DNA of 64,000 bases from HXMU1420-2 sp017643305 (lineage in GTDB: Bacteria > Pseudomonadota > Alphaproteobacteria > Rhodobacterales > Rhodobacteraceae): contig OZ244249.1 in NCBI GenBank assembly GCA_965217135.1, positions 868,001 through 932,000 on the forward strand. The letters are read 5' to 3'. A program made the position numbers and the translations under genes. The notes below the pieces were generated by a model. That model was not told the DNA's origin, ran no database searches, and saw only the letters and a program-made list of their open reading frames with translations. Of the stretch, positions 36,020-45,247 are shown piece by piece (position 1 is the first letter of the stretch; each line of letters opens with the position of its first letter).

Positions 36020-38059
36020 ATGAAAAGAATGCTAATGAGCGGCGTCGCCGCCATCGTGCTGCCAGGCGCGGCGTTCGCCAACTGCCCGGCGATTAGTGTC
36101 GCCGACATGCAGGGCGTCGCACCCGGTGCATACCCACAGCAATATGAGCTGGCCGAGTTCCAGTCTGCTGCGGGCTGCGAGATGAGCTTCTCTGAAAATC
36201 CCGACATTGCCCGCCTGAACGGCATGATCAAAGGCAACCCGGATCTGCCGGCGCTGGCTGATCGACTGCCATCGGAACCGCTGGTGATGGTACCTTATGC
36301 TGGCGTGGGCCAGTATGGTGGTACGCTGGACGTTCTGTCCAACGCGACCGAAGCCGGCACGTCCGACTTCCTGTCCGTGCGCCACGTGAATCTTGTGCGC
36401 TATTCCGACGACCTGCAGACCATTGTGCCGAACGTGGCTAAGTCCTGGGAATGGAATGATGATTTCACCCAGCTGACTTTCCACCTGCGCGCGGGTCACA
36501 AATGGTCGGACGGGTCCCCGTTCACCAGCGCAGACGTGGCGTTCTGGCATGACAACCTGATGCAGGACAAAAACATCTTCGAATCGGCGAAGGACTATGT
36601 CCTGGTGGGCGGCGAAGCGATGACAGTTGAAACGCCGGATGACACCACCGTCATTTTCAACCTCCCCGCGCCCAAGCCGGGCCTGCTGGCCCACTTTGCA
36701 ACGTCCTATGCGCAGGGCTTCCAGCCCAAGCATTTCCTTGGCCAGTTCCACCCGGCCATAAACGCTGATGCCGACAGCTATGCGCAGTCGCTGGGCTTTG
36801 AAAATGGCTATGACGCGATCAAGGCATATTACGGCAATTCGGACTGGACCGATACGCCGTCGCCGATGCTGTCCAAGCCGGACCTCGTGGGTGGTCTGCC
36901 AAAAGCTGCTGTCCCGACGCTGGAAAGCCATTTCTACGTGACCGACACCACCGAGGGCCGTCATTTGGTTGCCAACCCGTATTTCCACCAGGTTGATACG
37001 GCGGGTAACCAGCTGCCCTACATCTCGGAGCAGGACGAAGTTTACATCAACGACAACGAAGTCCGCATCCTCAAGCTGGTGAACGGCGAAGTTGACTATA
37101 AATCACAGTCGCTGCAGCTGGCTTCGGCTCCGATCCTGCTGGAAAAGCAGGAATCTGGGAACTACCAGATCCACCTGCGTCCGGAGATCACACTTGGGGC
37201 CTTTGGCTTCAACGTCACGCATGAGGACGAGGCCAAGCGGGCCGTTTTCGGCGACGTGAAGTTCCGCGAAGCGATGTCGATTGCAATCAACCGCGACGAG
37301 CTGAACGAAGTGGGTTTCTTCGCGCAGGGCACGCCGCAGCAATATGTGGGTTTCTCCCCTCTGCCGGAAACGGTGGACAGCAAGTGGCTGACCTACAAGA
37401 CTGAGTATGATCCGGCCGCCGCCAATGCGCTGCTGGACGGACTGGGCCTGAAGGACACCGATGGGGATGGCGCACGTGAGCTGCCCAATGGCGATAAGCT
37501 GGTGCTGAACCTGAACTTCTCGACCCAAGGTATCGCCGGTCAGACCGTTGAACTGGTAGGCCAGTATTGGGCTGACGTAGGTATTGCATCTGTGGTCAAA
37601 GAAGTGACCCCGGATGAATATCGCTCCGCTCAGTCCGCCAACAAGCTGGACGTGTCCATGTGGCGCAAATCCCAGCCGCTTGCGATCGTGCTGGGTAACA
37701 ACGAACTGTGGGTGCCGCCGTATGAAAACTACTTCGGCAACCGGACCGCGATGTTGTGGGCCGAATGGGTCGAAAGCAACGGGTCCGCAGGCGTTGAACC
37801 GCCGCAGTGGGCTAAGGACATGATCGACGACATCAACGCGCTGCAGTCCGCAGCCCAAGGGTCGGATGAATTCAACGCCCTGATGAACGACATGGTTGCT
37901 GCGATGACCGAGAACCTGATGTTCATCGGAACCGTTAACGCGCCTGCGCCGATCTACCAATCCAACCGTCTGAAGAACTTCAGTGCCTTCAAAACGCACT
38001 CCTATGAGTACTATCGGACATATCCGTACCGTGCCACGCAGTGGTGGCTGGACGAATAA
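36020..38059 (+). CDS. ABC transporter substrate-binding protein, family 5 (peptide/oligosaccharide type)
   Basis: Periplasmic binding protein of the DppA/OppA family (SBP_bac_5). The signal peptide covers about residues 1-19 (A-F-A cleavage). The mature protein is large, about 660 residues, with the family pattern L-T-F-H-L-R-A-G-H-K-W-S-D-G-S-P-F-T-S-A-D-V. An AGGAGATATC site fixes the ATG at 36020. It is the first gene of a five-gene importer operon. Family 5 proteins bind peptides, nickel complexes or oligosaccharides; this long subtype gives no clear substrate. Confidence 0.88.
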   Translation: MKRMLMSGVAAIVLPGAAFANCPAISVADMQGVAPGAYPQQYELAEFQSAAGCEMSFSENPDIARLNGMIKGNPDLPALADRLPSEPLVMVPYAGVGQYGGTLDVLSNATEAGTSDFLSVRHVNLVRYSDDLQTIVPNVAKSWEWNDDFTQLTFHLRAGHKWSDGSPFTSADVAFWHDNLMQDKNIFESAKDYVLVGGEAMTVETPDDTTVIFNLPAPKPGLLAHFATSYAQGFQPKHFLGQFHPAINADADSYAQSLGFENGYDAIKAYYGNSDWTDTPSPMLSKPDLVGGLPKAAVPTLESHFYVTDTTEGRHLVANPYFHQVDTAGNQLPYISEQDEVYINDNEVRILKLVNGEVDYKSQSLQLASAPILLEKQESGNYQIHLRPEITLGAFGFNVTHEDEAKRAVFGDVKFREAMSIAINRDELNEVGFFAQGTPQQYVGFSPLPETVDSKWLTYKTEYDPAAANALLDGLGLKDTDGDGARELPNGDKLVLNLNFSTQGIAGQTVELVGQYWADVGIASVVKEVTPDEYRSAQSANKLDVSMWRKSQPLAIVLGNNELWVPPYENYFGNRTAMLWAEWVESNGSAGVEPPQWAKDMIDDINALQSAAQGSDEFNALMNDMVAAMTENLMFIGTVNAPAPIYQSNRLKNFSAFKTHSYEYYRTYPYRATQWWLDE

Positions 38060-38082
38060 TCCGGATTGCAGTCTAATCTGCT

Positions 38083-38110
38083 GTGCCGGGCGGACCATTC
38101 CGCCCGGCAC
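38083..38110 (+). promoter_or_regulatory. Perfect intergenic hairpin between binding-protein and permease genes
   Basis: A 12-bp perfect stem (38083-38094 with 38099-38110, GTGCCGGGCGGA and complement) with a CCAT loop lies 23 bases after the binding-protein stop and 54 bases before the permease start. There is no strong T-run, so it probably protects the upstream mRNA end or partly terminates, giving more binding protein than permease. Confidence 0.75.
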
Positions 38111-38164
38111 GTTTGAAGAACGCTAAGCGGGGCAAACCCGCGGCAGGTACGACAGGGGCACCTC

Positions 38165-39169
38165 ATGCTGCAATTTGGACGCTTTGTGGTGACACGTGCC
38201 GTCATGGCTCTGTTCACTCTGGTCCTTGTGTCGCTCATTGTATTCACGCTGATGGAACTGGTGCCGGGCGACTGTGCTGAACGGTATCTGGCCTTTAAGA
38301 ACACCCAAGGATCCGGCATCTCCGTCGAGGATATTGAGGTTGAACGCCAGCGGCTTGGTCTGGACCGCCCGTTCTTTGAACGCTGGGGCAGCTGGATTTT
38401 GGGCGCGTTCCAGGGTGATTTCGGTGACAGTTGTATTCTGCGGGTGAACATCGCGCAGTTGCTGGGAGACAAGTTCTGGCTGTCGCTGGCGATCTGTCTG
38501 TCTGCGCTTGCACTGGCCTATCTGATCGCCGTTCCTGTGGGCATTATCGCGGCAGCGTCGAACAATGCCTTCCTGAACAACTCACTGAGATTAATCAGCT
38601 ATCTGGGGCTGGCCATGCCAAATTTCCTGCTGGCCCTGATGATCATGCTGTTTTCCACCATATGGTTCGGTGAAACGTTAACGGGACTGTTTTCCAGCGA
38701 ATATCGGGACGCGCCCTGGACATGGGCCAAGTTCTTGGACTTGCTGAGCCACGCTTGGTTGCCCATCTTTATCCTCGGCTGGTCCGCCACCGCCTTTGCC
38801 CTGCAAACGGTGCGTGCGTTGATGTCGGATGAGATCGGCAAACTTTATGTCACTGCCGCCGCCGCGCGGGGGGTGCATGGCCGTAAACTGCTGTGGAACT
38901 ATCCAGCCCGCCATGCGTTGGGCCCGATCGTGAATTCGCTGGGCTTTGATCTGAACCGCATCTTCAACGAATTACCTATTGTTGCGCTAATCCTGACCCT
39001 GACAGACGCTGGCGCCCTGCTGATCGAGGCGCTGGCCCGGTCCAATGACCAACAGCTGGCCGGAGCGATCATCTTTCTCCTGACGGCCTCTATCGTTGCG
39101 CTGAATTTTGCGACTGACATTTTGCTTGCCGTCCTCGACCCGCGCGTCCGCAAGAGCATTATCCGGTGA
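38165..39169 (+). CDS. ABC transporter permease, OppB/DppB type
   Basis: Inner-membrane subunit of 334 residues with six predicted helices. The N-terminal helix is followed by the periplasmic segment typical of DppB (V-P-G-D-C-A-E-R-Y-L), and the coupling EAA loop reads A-A-A-A-R-G-V-H-G-R-K. It forms the channel with the next gene's product. The start follows AGGGGCACCTC. Second gene of the importer operon. Confidence 0.88.
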   Translation: MLQFGRFVVTRAVMALFTLVLVSLIVFTLMELVPGDCAERYLAFKNTQGSGISVEDIEVERQRLGLDRPFFERWGSWILGAFQGDFGDSCILRVNIAQLLGDKFWLSLAICLSALALAYLIAVPVGIIAAASNNAFLNNSLRLISYLGLAMPNFLLALMIMLFSTIWFGETLTGLFSSEYRDAPWTWAKFLDLLSHAWLPIFILGWSATAFALQTVRALMSDEIGKLYVTAAAARGVHGRKLLWNYPARHALGPIVNSLGFDLNRIFNELPIVALILTLTDAGALLIEALARSNDQQLAGAIIFLLTASIVALNFATDILLAVLDPRVRKSIIR

Positions 39170-39173
39170 CCCC

Positions 39174-40328
39174 ATGAGCATGAACGATACACGAGACCAA
39201 CGGGCCACCGCACTCGACCAGAAGGCGAAGGAGGCGTATTTCACCGCCTCGCAAGGGCAACTGATCTGGGCCCGTTTCAAGAAACAACGCGCGGCGATGA
39301 TCGCGGCGGTCCTGTTGGCAGCGATGGTGATCTCCGGGCTCTTCGCGCCGTTCCTGTCGCCCTATGACCCGACAATCGCGGGTCGTGACAAGGATTACAC
39401 CAACGGTGCGCCGCAGATCCCGCAGTTTTGCGACAAGAACGGTTGTTCGATAAGGCCCTTCATTCATGCTGTGGAACGAGAACGATCATTGGCCACGAAT
39501 TTCCGCTGGGTGACCAAGATCAACGAAGACAAACGCCTGTATATGCAGTTCTTTGTGAAGGGCGATAAATACAAGTTGTTGGGGTTCATTCCAGGGAGCG
39601 TGCACCTGTTCGGGGTGGATGAAGGCAAGATCCACCTCTTTGGAACGGACGAAGACGGGCAGGATATCTTTTCGCGAACGCTGCATGCCGTCTGGACCTC
39701 GCTCAAGGTTGGGTCCATTGGGGTGTTCATCGCCTTTGTTCTGGCGCTGATCATCGGGGGCGTTGCGGGGTATTATGGAGGCTGGGTCGATAGCGTGATC
39801 CAGATGATAACGGATGCTGTCCGAACCGTGCCCGCCATCCCGCTTTTCATGGCCATTGCCGCGTTCATGCCGCCTGAACTGACGGCGGAGGCGCGATTTT
39901 TTTACATATCCTTGCTACTGGGCTTTATCAACTGGCCAACACTGGCGCGGCGGGTGCGGACCCACCTGTTGAGCGAACGCAATCAGGAATACGTGCTGGC
40001 CGCCCAACTGTGCGGTGCGCCGGCGGGCCACGTGATCCGACGGCACCTGCTGCCCAGCTTCACCAGCTATATCATTGTCGACCTGGTTATTTCCTTTCCC
40101 TACATGGTGCTCAGCGAAACGGCGCTAAGCTTTATCGGTCTGGGTCTGAAGGACCCGGTCAGTTCGCTGGGGGTGATGCTGCAGAAGGCCACAAGCGCCG
40201 ATGTGCTGTTGAACTATCAGTGGTATTTCATCCCGGTCATCTTCTTCATCGTTTTGGTGATGTCGTTTGTTTTCGTCGGTGACGGCCTGCGTGACGCGGC
40301 GGATCCCTATTCGGATAAAGGCAAATGA
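39174..40328 (+). CDS. ABC transporter permease, OppC/DppC type with a large periplasmic insert
   Basis: Second membrane subunit, 384 residues. Between helix 1 and the transport domain is an insert of about 110 residues containing two cysteines (F-C-D-K-N-G-C) and F-F-V-K-G-D-K-Y. This makes it longer than E. coli OppC/DppC. The EAA loop reads A-A-Q-L-C-G-A-P-A-G-H-V. The start is 4 bp after the previous stop, and its stop overlaps the next start by 4 bp. The insert may be substrate- or partner-specific. Confidence 0.87.
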   Translation: MSMNDTRDQRATALDQKAKEAYFTASQGQLIWARFKKQRAAMIAAVLLAAMVISGLFAPFLSPYDPTIAGRDKDYTNGAPQIPQFCDKNGCSIRPFIHAVERERSLATNFRWVTKINEDKRLYMQFFVKGDKYKLLGFIPGSVHLFGVDEGKIHLFGTDEDGQDIFSRTLHAVWTSLKVGSIGVFIAFVLALIIGGVAGYYGGWVDSVIQMITDAVRTVPAIPLFMAIAAFMPPELTAEARFFYISLLLGFINWPTLARRVRTHLLSERNQEYVLAAQLCGAPAGHVIRRHLLPSFTSYIIVDLVISFPYMVLSETALSFIGLGLKDPVSSLGVMLQKATSADVLLNYQWYFIPVIFFIVLVMSFVFVGDGLRDAADPYSDKGK

Positions 40329-41332
40329 GCACTCTGATTGATGTCCAGAACCTGACACTGCAATTCCGGACTGACGAAGGCCTGGTCACTGCGGTCGACA
40401 ATGTCAGCTTCTCGCTCGACAAGGGGGAGGTTATGGGGCTGGTTGGCGAAAGCGGATCGGGCAAGTCGGTGACTGCCAAGTCCCTGATGCACCTGAACGC
40501 CAGCAACGCGGTCTACAGCCCCGAATCTAAAATCACGCTCTACACGGATACCGGGCCGGTTGATGTTCTCTCCCTGCGGCGCCCATCTGAATTGAAGATC
40601 GTGCGCGGTGGGGCCGTGTCGATGATTTTTCAGGAACCCATGGCCAGCTTCGCCCCGGCCATGACCATCGGTAAGCAGATGGTTGAACAGTTGCAGTTGC
40701 ATTCGGACATGTCCAAGACGCAGGCGCGCAACCTGTCCATCGAAATGCTGGACCGCGTGGGCATTTCGGATGCGGGCAAGCGGATCGATCAATATGCGTT
40801 TGAGCTGTCCGGTGGGATGCGCCAGCGTGCGATGATCGCGATGGCGCTGTCGACCAAGCCCAAGCTGTTGATCGCGGATGAACCGACCACCGCGCTGGAC
40901 GTGACCATCCAGGCGCAGGTGATCGACCTGATGAAAGATCTGGTCGATGAGTTTCACATGGGCATCATTTTCATCACCCACGATCTGGGTGTTGTCGCCC
41001 AGACCGCTGACCGGGTGAACGTGATGTATCTGGGCCGGCTGATCGAAGAAGGTCCGGTGCGCGATGTGATCCGCCAGCCCAAGCACCCCTATACGCAAGG
41101 GCTGATCGCGGCTCTGCCCAAGCTGGAAGACCTCGACGCGCCGCTGACGCCAGTGCCGGGCGATATTCCCTCTCCGTTGGAGCGGCCATCGGGATGCGTG
41201 TTTCACACCCGGTGCAGCCAGATCGTCGGCGACATGTGTTCAGCCAAGGCCCCGACTGAGCGGGAGCTTGACGAAGATCACAAGGTGGCCTGCCATTTGT
41301 ACTCGGATTTGCAGACGGAGGCCGTGCAATGA
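40325..41332 (+). CDS. ABC transporter ATP-binding protein, OppD/DppD type
   Basis: First ATPase of the importer, 335 residues. Walker A G-E-S-G-S-G-K-S, signature L-S-G-G-M-R-Q-R and Walker B L-L-I-A-D-E-P-T-T-A-L-D are intact. The C-terminal oligopeptide-transport extension holds C-V-F-H-T-R-C and a later cysteine, the cluster seen in OppD-like ATPases. It overlaps both neighbours by 4 bp, so the operon is translationally coupled. Confidence 0.92.
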   Translation: MSTLIDVQNLTLQFRTDEGLVTAVDNVSFSLDKGEVMGLVGESGSGKSVTAKSLMHLNASNAVYSPESKITLYTDTGPVDVLSLRRPSELKIVRGGAVSMIFQEPMASFAPAMTIGKQMVEQLQLHSDMSKTQARNLSIEMLDRVGISDAGKRIDQYAFELSGGMRQRAMIAMALSTKPKLLIADEPTTALDVTIQAQVIDLMKDLVDEFHMGIIFITHDLGVVAQTADRVNVMYLGRLIEEGPVRDVIRQPKHPYTQGLIAALPKLEDLDAPLTPVPGDIPSPLERPSGCVFHTRCSQIVGDMCSAKAPTERELDEDHKVACHLYSDLQTEAVQ

Positions 41333-42330
41333 CCGATGTGCTGATCCGCGCCGAAGGGCTGAGCGTTGGGTTCCAGATTGGTGGTGGCCTGTTCCGAAAA
41401 GACATCCTAAAGGCCGTCAACAATGTATCCGTCACCATCGAAAAGGGCTCTTTCTTTGGGCTGGTGGGGGAAAGCGGCTCGGGCAAGACCACGCTGGGTC
41501 GCGCGCTGTTGAAGGCCGTGCCGATTACCGAAGGGCACGCGCGGTACAATGATGGGGAGGTCGATGTCGACATCGCATCGCTTGAAGGGCCCGCGCTGAA
41601 GGATTACCGCAAACGCGCGCAGCTGATCTTTCAGGACCCTTATGCTGCGCTGAGCCCGCGGATGACCGTGCGTGACATCATAGCCGAGCCGCTGGAGGTG
41701 ATGAGGCTGACGAAGACCCGCGAAGAAACCGACGTGCGGGTGCGGGAAATCGCGGCGAAGTGCCGGTTGAACCTGGAACACTTGCGGCGCTTTCCTCATG
41801 CGTTTTCCGGTGGTCAACGCCAGCGGATTTCGATTGCCCGGGCGCTGGTTTCCGGCCCGCAGTTCATCGTGGCAGACGAAAGTGTTGCGGCGCTGGACGT
41901 GTCAATTCAGGCGGATGTTCTGAATCTGTTGAAACAGATCCAGGCGGATATGGGGCTGACCTTTATGTTCATCAGCCATGATCTGAGCGTGGTGGCCCAT
42001 ACCTGCGATCATGTGGCTGTCATGTATCTGGGTCGACTGGTCGAAACCGCGCCAACGCGTAAGTTGTTCGCCGGGCCACGGCACCCTTACACAAAGGCGC
42101 TGTTTTCCGCGATCCCGTCGTTGGACCCGGATGATCGGGGCAAGGCGCAGAAGCTGACTGGAGAAATCCCGTCACCGACCAACCAGCCGGCAGGCTGCAA
42201 GTTCCACACCCGCTGTCCGAATGCGATTGACCGGTGCAAATCGGAAGAACCGCAATTAGAAGGCGATGGCAGTGGGCACGAAGTGGCCTGCCATCGCTGG
42301 AAGGAACTGATGGAACTGACCCCGGCCTGA
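41329..42330 (+). CDS. ABC transporter ATP-binding protein, OppF/DppF type
   Basis: Second ATPase, 333 residues. Walker A G-E-S-G-S-G-K-T, signature F-S-G-G-Q-R-Q-R and Walker B F-I-V-A-D-E-S-V-A-A-L-D are present; D-E-S rather than D-E-P is common in this subunit. The C-terminal C-K-F-H-T-R-C-P extension is retained. It is the last gene of the importer operon and of the ordinary core-like part of the window; insertion-sequence debris begins about 65 bp downstream. Confidence 0.92.
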   Translation: MTDVLIRAEGLSVGFQIGGGLFRKDILKAVNNVSVTIEKGSFFGLVGESGSGKTTLGRALLKAVPITEGHARYNDGEVDVDIASLEGPALKDYRKRAQLIFQDPYAALSPRMTVRDIIAEPLEVMRLTKTREETDVRVREIAAKCRLNLEHLRRFPHAFSGGQRQRISIARALVSGPQFIVADESVAALDVSIQADVLNLLKQIQADMGLTFMFISHDLSVVAHTCDHVAVMYLGRLVETAPTRKLFAGPRHPYTKALFSAIPSLDPDDRGKAQKLTGEIPSPTNQPAGCKFHTRCPNAIDRCKSEEPQLEGDGSGHEVACHRWKELMELTPA

Positions 42331-42394
42331 GGTCTGCCTGCGTCAGCTGCCTGACAACCTGTCCTTTAGATCATGTTTGCAGCGTTTCTCGGTT

Positions 42395-42744
42395 AGCAAA
42401 GCGAAGCAAAAGCTCAATCCGATGGACCTGATCAATATTCTGACAGGCCTTTTCATCCGGGTGGCGTGCCACCCTTCATCCAGTCCGACAATGGCCCTGA
42501 ATGTGTTGCGCAAGCACTCCTGGATTGGATCCCGGCTGTCGGGGCGAAGACCGCCTACATCGAGAAATGATCGCCGTTGGAGAGCGGATATTGCGAAACA
42601 TCCGACGGTCGGATGAGAGATGAACGGCTCCAAGGCAACTTCTTTCACTGTCGGCGCGAAGTTCAGATTCTGACCGGAAGATGGAGAATACACAAAATGA
42701 CCAATAGACTTCACCTTACAGAGTATCGCCTAAAAGCCCCGAAG
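42395..42744 (+). mobile_element. IS3-family transposase (OrfB) C-terminal remnant
   Basis: Reading across at least one frameshift and an internal stop gives the end of an IS3 OrfB integrase: K-L-N-P-M-D-L-I-N-I-L-T-G-L-F, then I-Q-S-D-N-G-P-E (second catalytic D), A-V-G-A-K-T-A-Y-I-E, S-G-Y-C-E-T, and R-E-V-Q-I-L-T-G-R-W-R-I-H followed by a recognisable but drifted Y-R-x-K-A-P end. The start of the transposase and the left end are gone. It marks the left edge of the accessory region. Bases 42745-42836 show nothing further. Confidence 0.75.
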
Positions 42745-42836
42745 TTCATGGTGCGCATAAAACACGGGCCAATCATACAATAAACGTCAAAGTGGTCCGA
42801 ATAGATGCAGTCAAACGCACCTACGGGTGTTCAAAG

Positions 42837-43028
42837 TTAAACTCCTCGAAAGCAGGAGCGCGTGCCAAGCTGGTCCCAGAGTGCGATCGCCAAGTAGACG
42901 CCATCAGGTGTCGGTGACCCCGTCTCATCAATCCACTTTCGTGCAATCGCCTTACACTCGGCGTCAAGTTTGGGGTCATCAAGGTGGCGTGCAAACCATA
43001 TGATTTGCGATTTGATCTCGGACTGCAT
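42837..43028 (-). CDS. Small hypothetical protein (63 aa)
   Basis: The ATG at 43028 has AAGGAG at good spacing. The product is soluble, with L-D-A-E-C-K-A-I-A-R-K-W-I-D-E-T-G and a tryptophan-rich middle. No family is recognised. It lies in IS-disturbed DNA, but the ribosome-binding site and unbroken frame suggest a real gene. Confidence 0.4.
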   Translation of the reverse strand: MQSEIKSQIIWFARHLDDPKLDAECKAIARKWIDETGSPTPDGVYLAIALWDQLGTRSCFRGV

Positions 43029-43505
43029 GTCAATCTCCTTGCCCCAATAATAATAGGACAATCTCGGTGATTTCTAGTGCTACCCATTGATTTTATTGGT
43101 ATACTTTCGTATTCTGTTTTTCTGAGCGGGGATGAATAGATCGAAAATTGGCTGAGGTTCATGGGCGCAAAACATCCGCTTTGAGGCTTGGCTGGCTGCG
43201 ATTGCAAAAGTGAACACTTGAGTATTCGGAGTATGAACCGTGTTTTCGACATCGCTCGAGGGCATGTCTAAGCCTCCGCCAAAATTGGCCCAGCCCGTAT
43301 TCTTGGTGTCCCGATCGGGCAGGGGTCGTGATACACGACGCGACTCTGCGGTCTATAGACGGGAAAGGCTAGCGGGGTAGGACTGGGGCGGTTCGTTCCA
43401 CTAAGTGGGAAATTGGAATTGTTGCACCTGCCATATATTGCGCTTGCCATGTATAGTGTGCGCTGATTAGTCTTTGGGATCAACTTAGTTGCAAAGGATT
43501 CCGCC
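43029..43505. other. 477-bp gene-free region upstream of marR
   Basis: More A/T-rich than its surroundings, with no convincing gene on either strand. It must hold the marR promoter; the only distinct element seen is the palindrome at 43481-43491. Confidence 0.4.
43481..43491 (+). promoter_or_regulatory. Candidate MarR operator
   Basis: CAACTTAGTTG is a palindrome with 5-bp arms around a single central T, placed 14 bases before the marR start and touching its AAAGGA ribosome-binding site. Its form resembles MarR-family operators, and the position suits autorepression. Confidence 0.4.
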
Positions 43506-44009
43506 TTGCACGACGCGCTTGTCCCATCCGAGCAAGTCGATGACTTCATCATCTTACGTGCGATTGCGTTCACCAGCAGGGTGCAACGTATTGTGAGCCG
43601 TGATGTGCTGCGGGGGGAGGACCTGACCGTTCTCGAATGGCGCCTGCTGTTTTCGATTGCGCGCTTTGGCAGCTGTCATCTGGCTCATATCACCCGACTG
43701 ACCTCGATCGACCCGGCCCATGGCAGCCGGGCCGCCACAGCGTTGGAGAAGAAGGGATATATCGAACGCCGCGACGACCCGGATAATCGACGTCGCAAGC
43801 TGATTTCGCTCACTTCTCCCGGGATGGAGGTTTTTGATCGGATCTGGCCGCGTGCGCGGCAGGCGATCAAGAATATTACCGATCATCTGTCCCGTGACGA
43901 ACTGGAAGAGGTCAAGCGATTAATGGATTTGTTAAACGCCGTAGCCGGCCCGCTGGCAGACGCGCAGGACCGAAAAAAGACCGATACAAGGGAGCAATTT
44001 GCAAGTTAG
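43506..44009 (+). CDS. MarR-family transcriptional regulator
   Basis: Winged helix-turn-helix protein of 167 residues. The recognition region H-I-T-R-L-T-S-I-D-P-A-H-G-S-R-A-A-T-A-L-E-K-K-G-Y-I is followed by the MarR wing R-R-D-D-P-D-N-R-R-R-K-L-I-S-L-T. The start is TTG at 43506, supported by AAAGGA six bases upstream. It directly precedes the TAXI-TRAP-sulfatase genes (106 bp to the next), which it probably controls in response to their substrate or product. Confidence 0.85.
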   Translation: MHDALVPSEQVDDFIILRAIAFTSRVQRIVSRDVLRGEDLTVLEWRLLFSIARFGSCHLAHITRLTSIDPAHGSRAATALEKKGYIERRDDPDNRRRKLISLTSPGMEVFDRIWPRARQAIKNITDHLSRDELEEVKRLMDLLNAVAGPLADAQDRKKTDTREQFAS

Positions 44010-44115
44010 CCTTGGCGTAGCGTTGGAAGCGCAAGAATAATGCAAGACACCAGCGCTCTGACGTGACGCTCTTGGTTAGGAAAACAGAAACGGTTTCTCA
44101 ATTAGGGAGGATAAG

Positions 44116-45162
44116 ATGAAACCAATGCAAACAGTTGCCGCGCTGGCTGCGGCGATGACGTTGGCCAGTGGCGCCTTTGCCCAGGCCAACCTGACGGCCG
44201 AAACAGCAAGCCCTGGCGGCGCGGTGCACCTTGCGCCTAGCCATCTGGTCGAAATCGCAGGCACTCGGGGCATTGCCAACATCCAGTTGACCGATGGTCA
44301 GACACTGACCAATTCCCTGCAGAACGTGGCCGAAGGCAAAACCGACATCGCTGGTACACCGCATATTCTGCCATTTTTGATGAGCAGGGGCGTGGGCCCT
44401 TATGGATCGCTGGGCAAGGAAAAGGGGGCCGAACTAGCCGGGAACCTGCGGGCTATCTATCCGTATACCTTGGGAATTTTCTTCCTGTTTGCCTATGACG
44501 CCAAAGGCATCAAGGGCTGGGACGATATTGCAGGCCGCAAGATCTATAATGGTCCGCCGCGCGGTGGTGCATTGACCAACGCTCGGTCCATGATCCAGAT
44601 CATCACCGGCCTGAAGGACGGCGATGGGTATGAAGGCATGCAGATCAACTGGGGCCAATCCGTGTCGCTGATCACAGGTGGTGAACCGGATGCCATCGTT
44701 CTTCCGGAACTGTTCCCGGGCAGTCGCCTGACCACGGCAACATCAGCGGGCAAGATGACCGGCTGGTCGATGCCCAAGGACGTTTATGAAGGCGAGGCGA
44801 TGCAGAAATACATGCAGGCCCCGGGCAGTGCGCCGTTCACAATGGACCTCGCGCAGTTGAGTGAAATCATGGGTGAAGATTGGACCTTTGTATCCGAGGA
44901 CGACACGTTCCGCGCCTTTGCCACAATCGGCGGAGATGTGGTGCACAAGGACATGGATGAGGAATTGGTCTACAATCTGGTCTCTGCCTATGCCGAAACC
45001 GTAGAAGACCTGAAGGCCAAGGCGCCGTTTGGCAATACCGTCAATTTTGACAATCCGATGCTGGGAATGTGCGGTGCCAACCCGATCAAGTACCATCCAG
45101 GTGCAGCACGGGCCTGGCGCGAAGCGGGCTATCAGCTTGATGATTGTGCGGTGGCTGACTGA
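44116..45162 (+). CDS. TAXI-family TRAP transporter substrate-binding protein
   Basis: Periplasmic receptor of 348 residues. The signal peptide covers about residues 1-22 (G-A-F-A-Q cleavage). The mature part has TAXI-family features: a G-G-A-V-H-L-A-P loop near the N-terminus, a repeat-like L-T-N-S-L-Q-N-V-A-E-G-K-T-D-I-A segment, and G-P-P-R-G-G-A-L-T-N-A-R-S-M in the second lobe. GGAGG lies before the ATG. It is the receptor for the fused permease encoded 85 bp downstream. Substrate unknown; the sulfatase in the operon suggests an organosulfate anion. Confidence 0.83.
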   Translation: MKPMQTVAALAAAMTLASGAFAQANLTAETASPGGAVHLAPSHLVEIAGTRGIANIQLTDGQTLTNSLQNVAEGKTDIAGTPHILPFLMSRGVGPYGSLGKEKGAELAGNLRAIYPYTLGIFFLFAYDAKGIKGWDDIAGRKIYNGPPRGGALTNARSMIQIITGLKDGDGYEGMQINWGQSVSLITGGEPDAIVLPELFPGSRLTTATSAGKMTGWSMPKDVYEGEAMQKYMQAPGSAPFTMDLAQLSEIMGEDWTFVSEDDTFRAFATIGGDVVHKDMDEELVYNLVSAYAETVEDLKAKAPFGNTVNFDNPMLGMCGANPIKYHPGAARAWREAGYQLDDCAVAD

Positions 45163-45180
45163 GCCGACTGGCTAAATTAC

Positions 45181-45208
45181 CGGGGGCCACACATGGCGGT
45201 GGTCCCCG
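45181..45208 (+). promoter_or_regulatory. Intergenic hairpin between TAXI receptor and TRAP permease genes
   Basis: CGGGGGCCAC (45181-45190) pairs with GTGGTCCCCG (45199-45208); the single mismatch becomes a G-U pair in RNA. Loop 8 bases, no T-run. It begins 18 bases past the receptor stop. Like the hairpin at 38083, it should stabilise the receptor message or reduce downstream expression. Confidence 0.6.
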
Positions 45209-45247
45209 AATGCTCCGACCCGAGCAATTCTGACACGCAGGTAAGCC

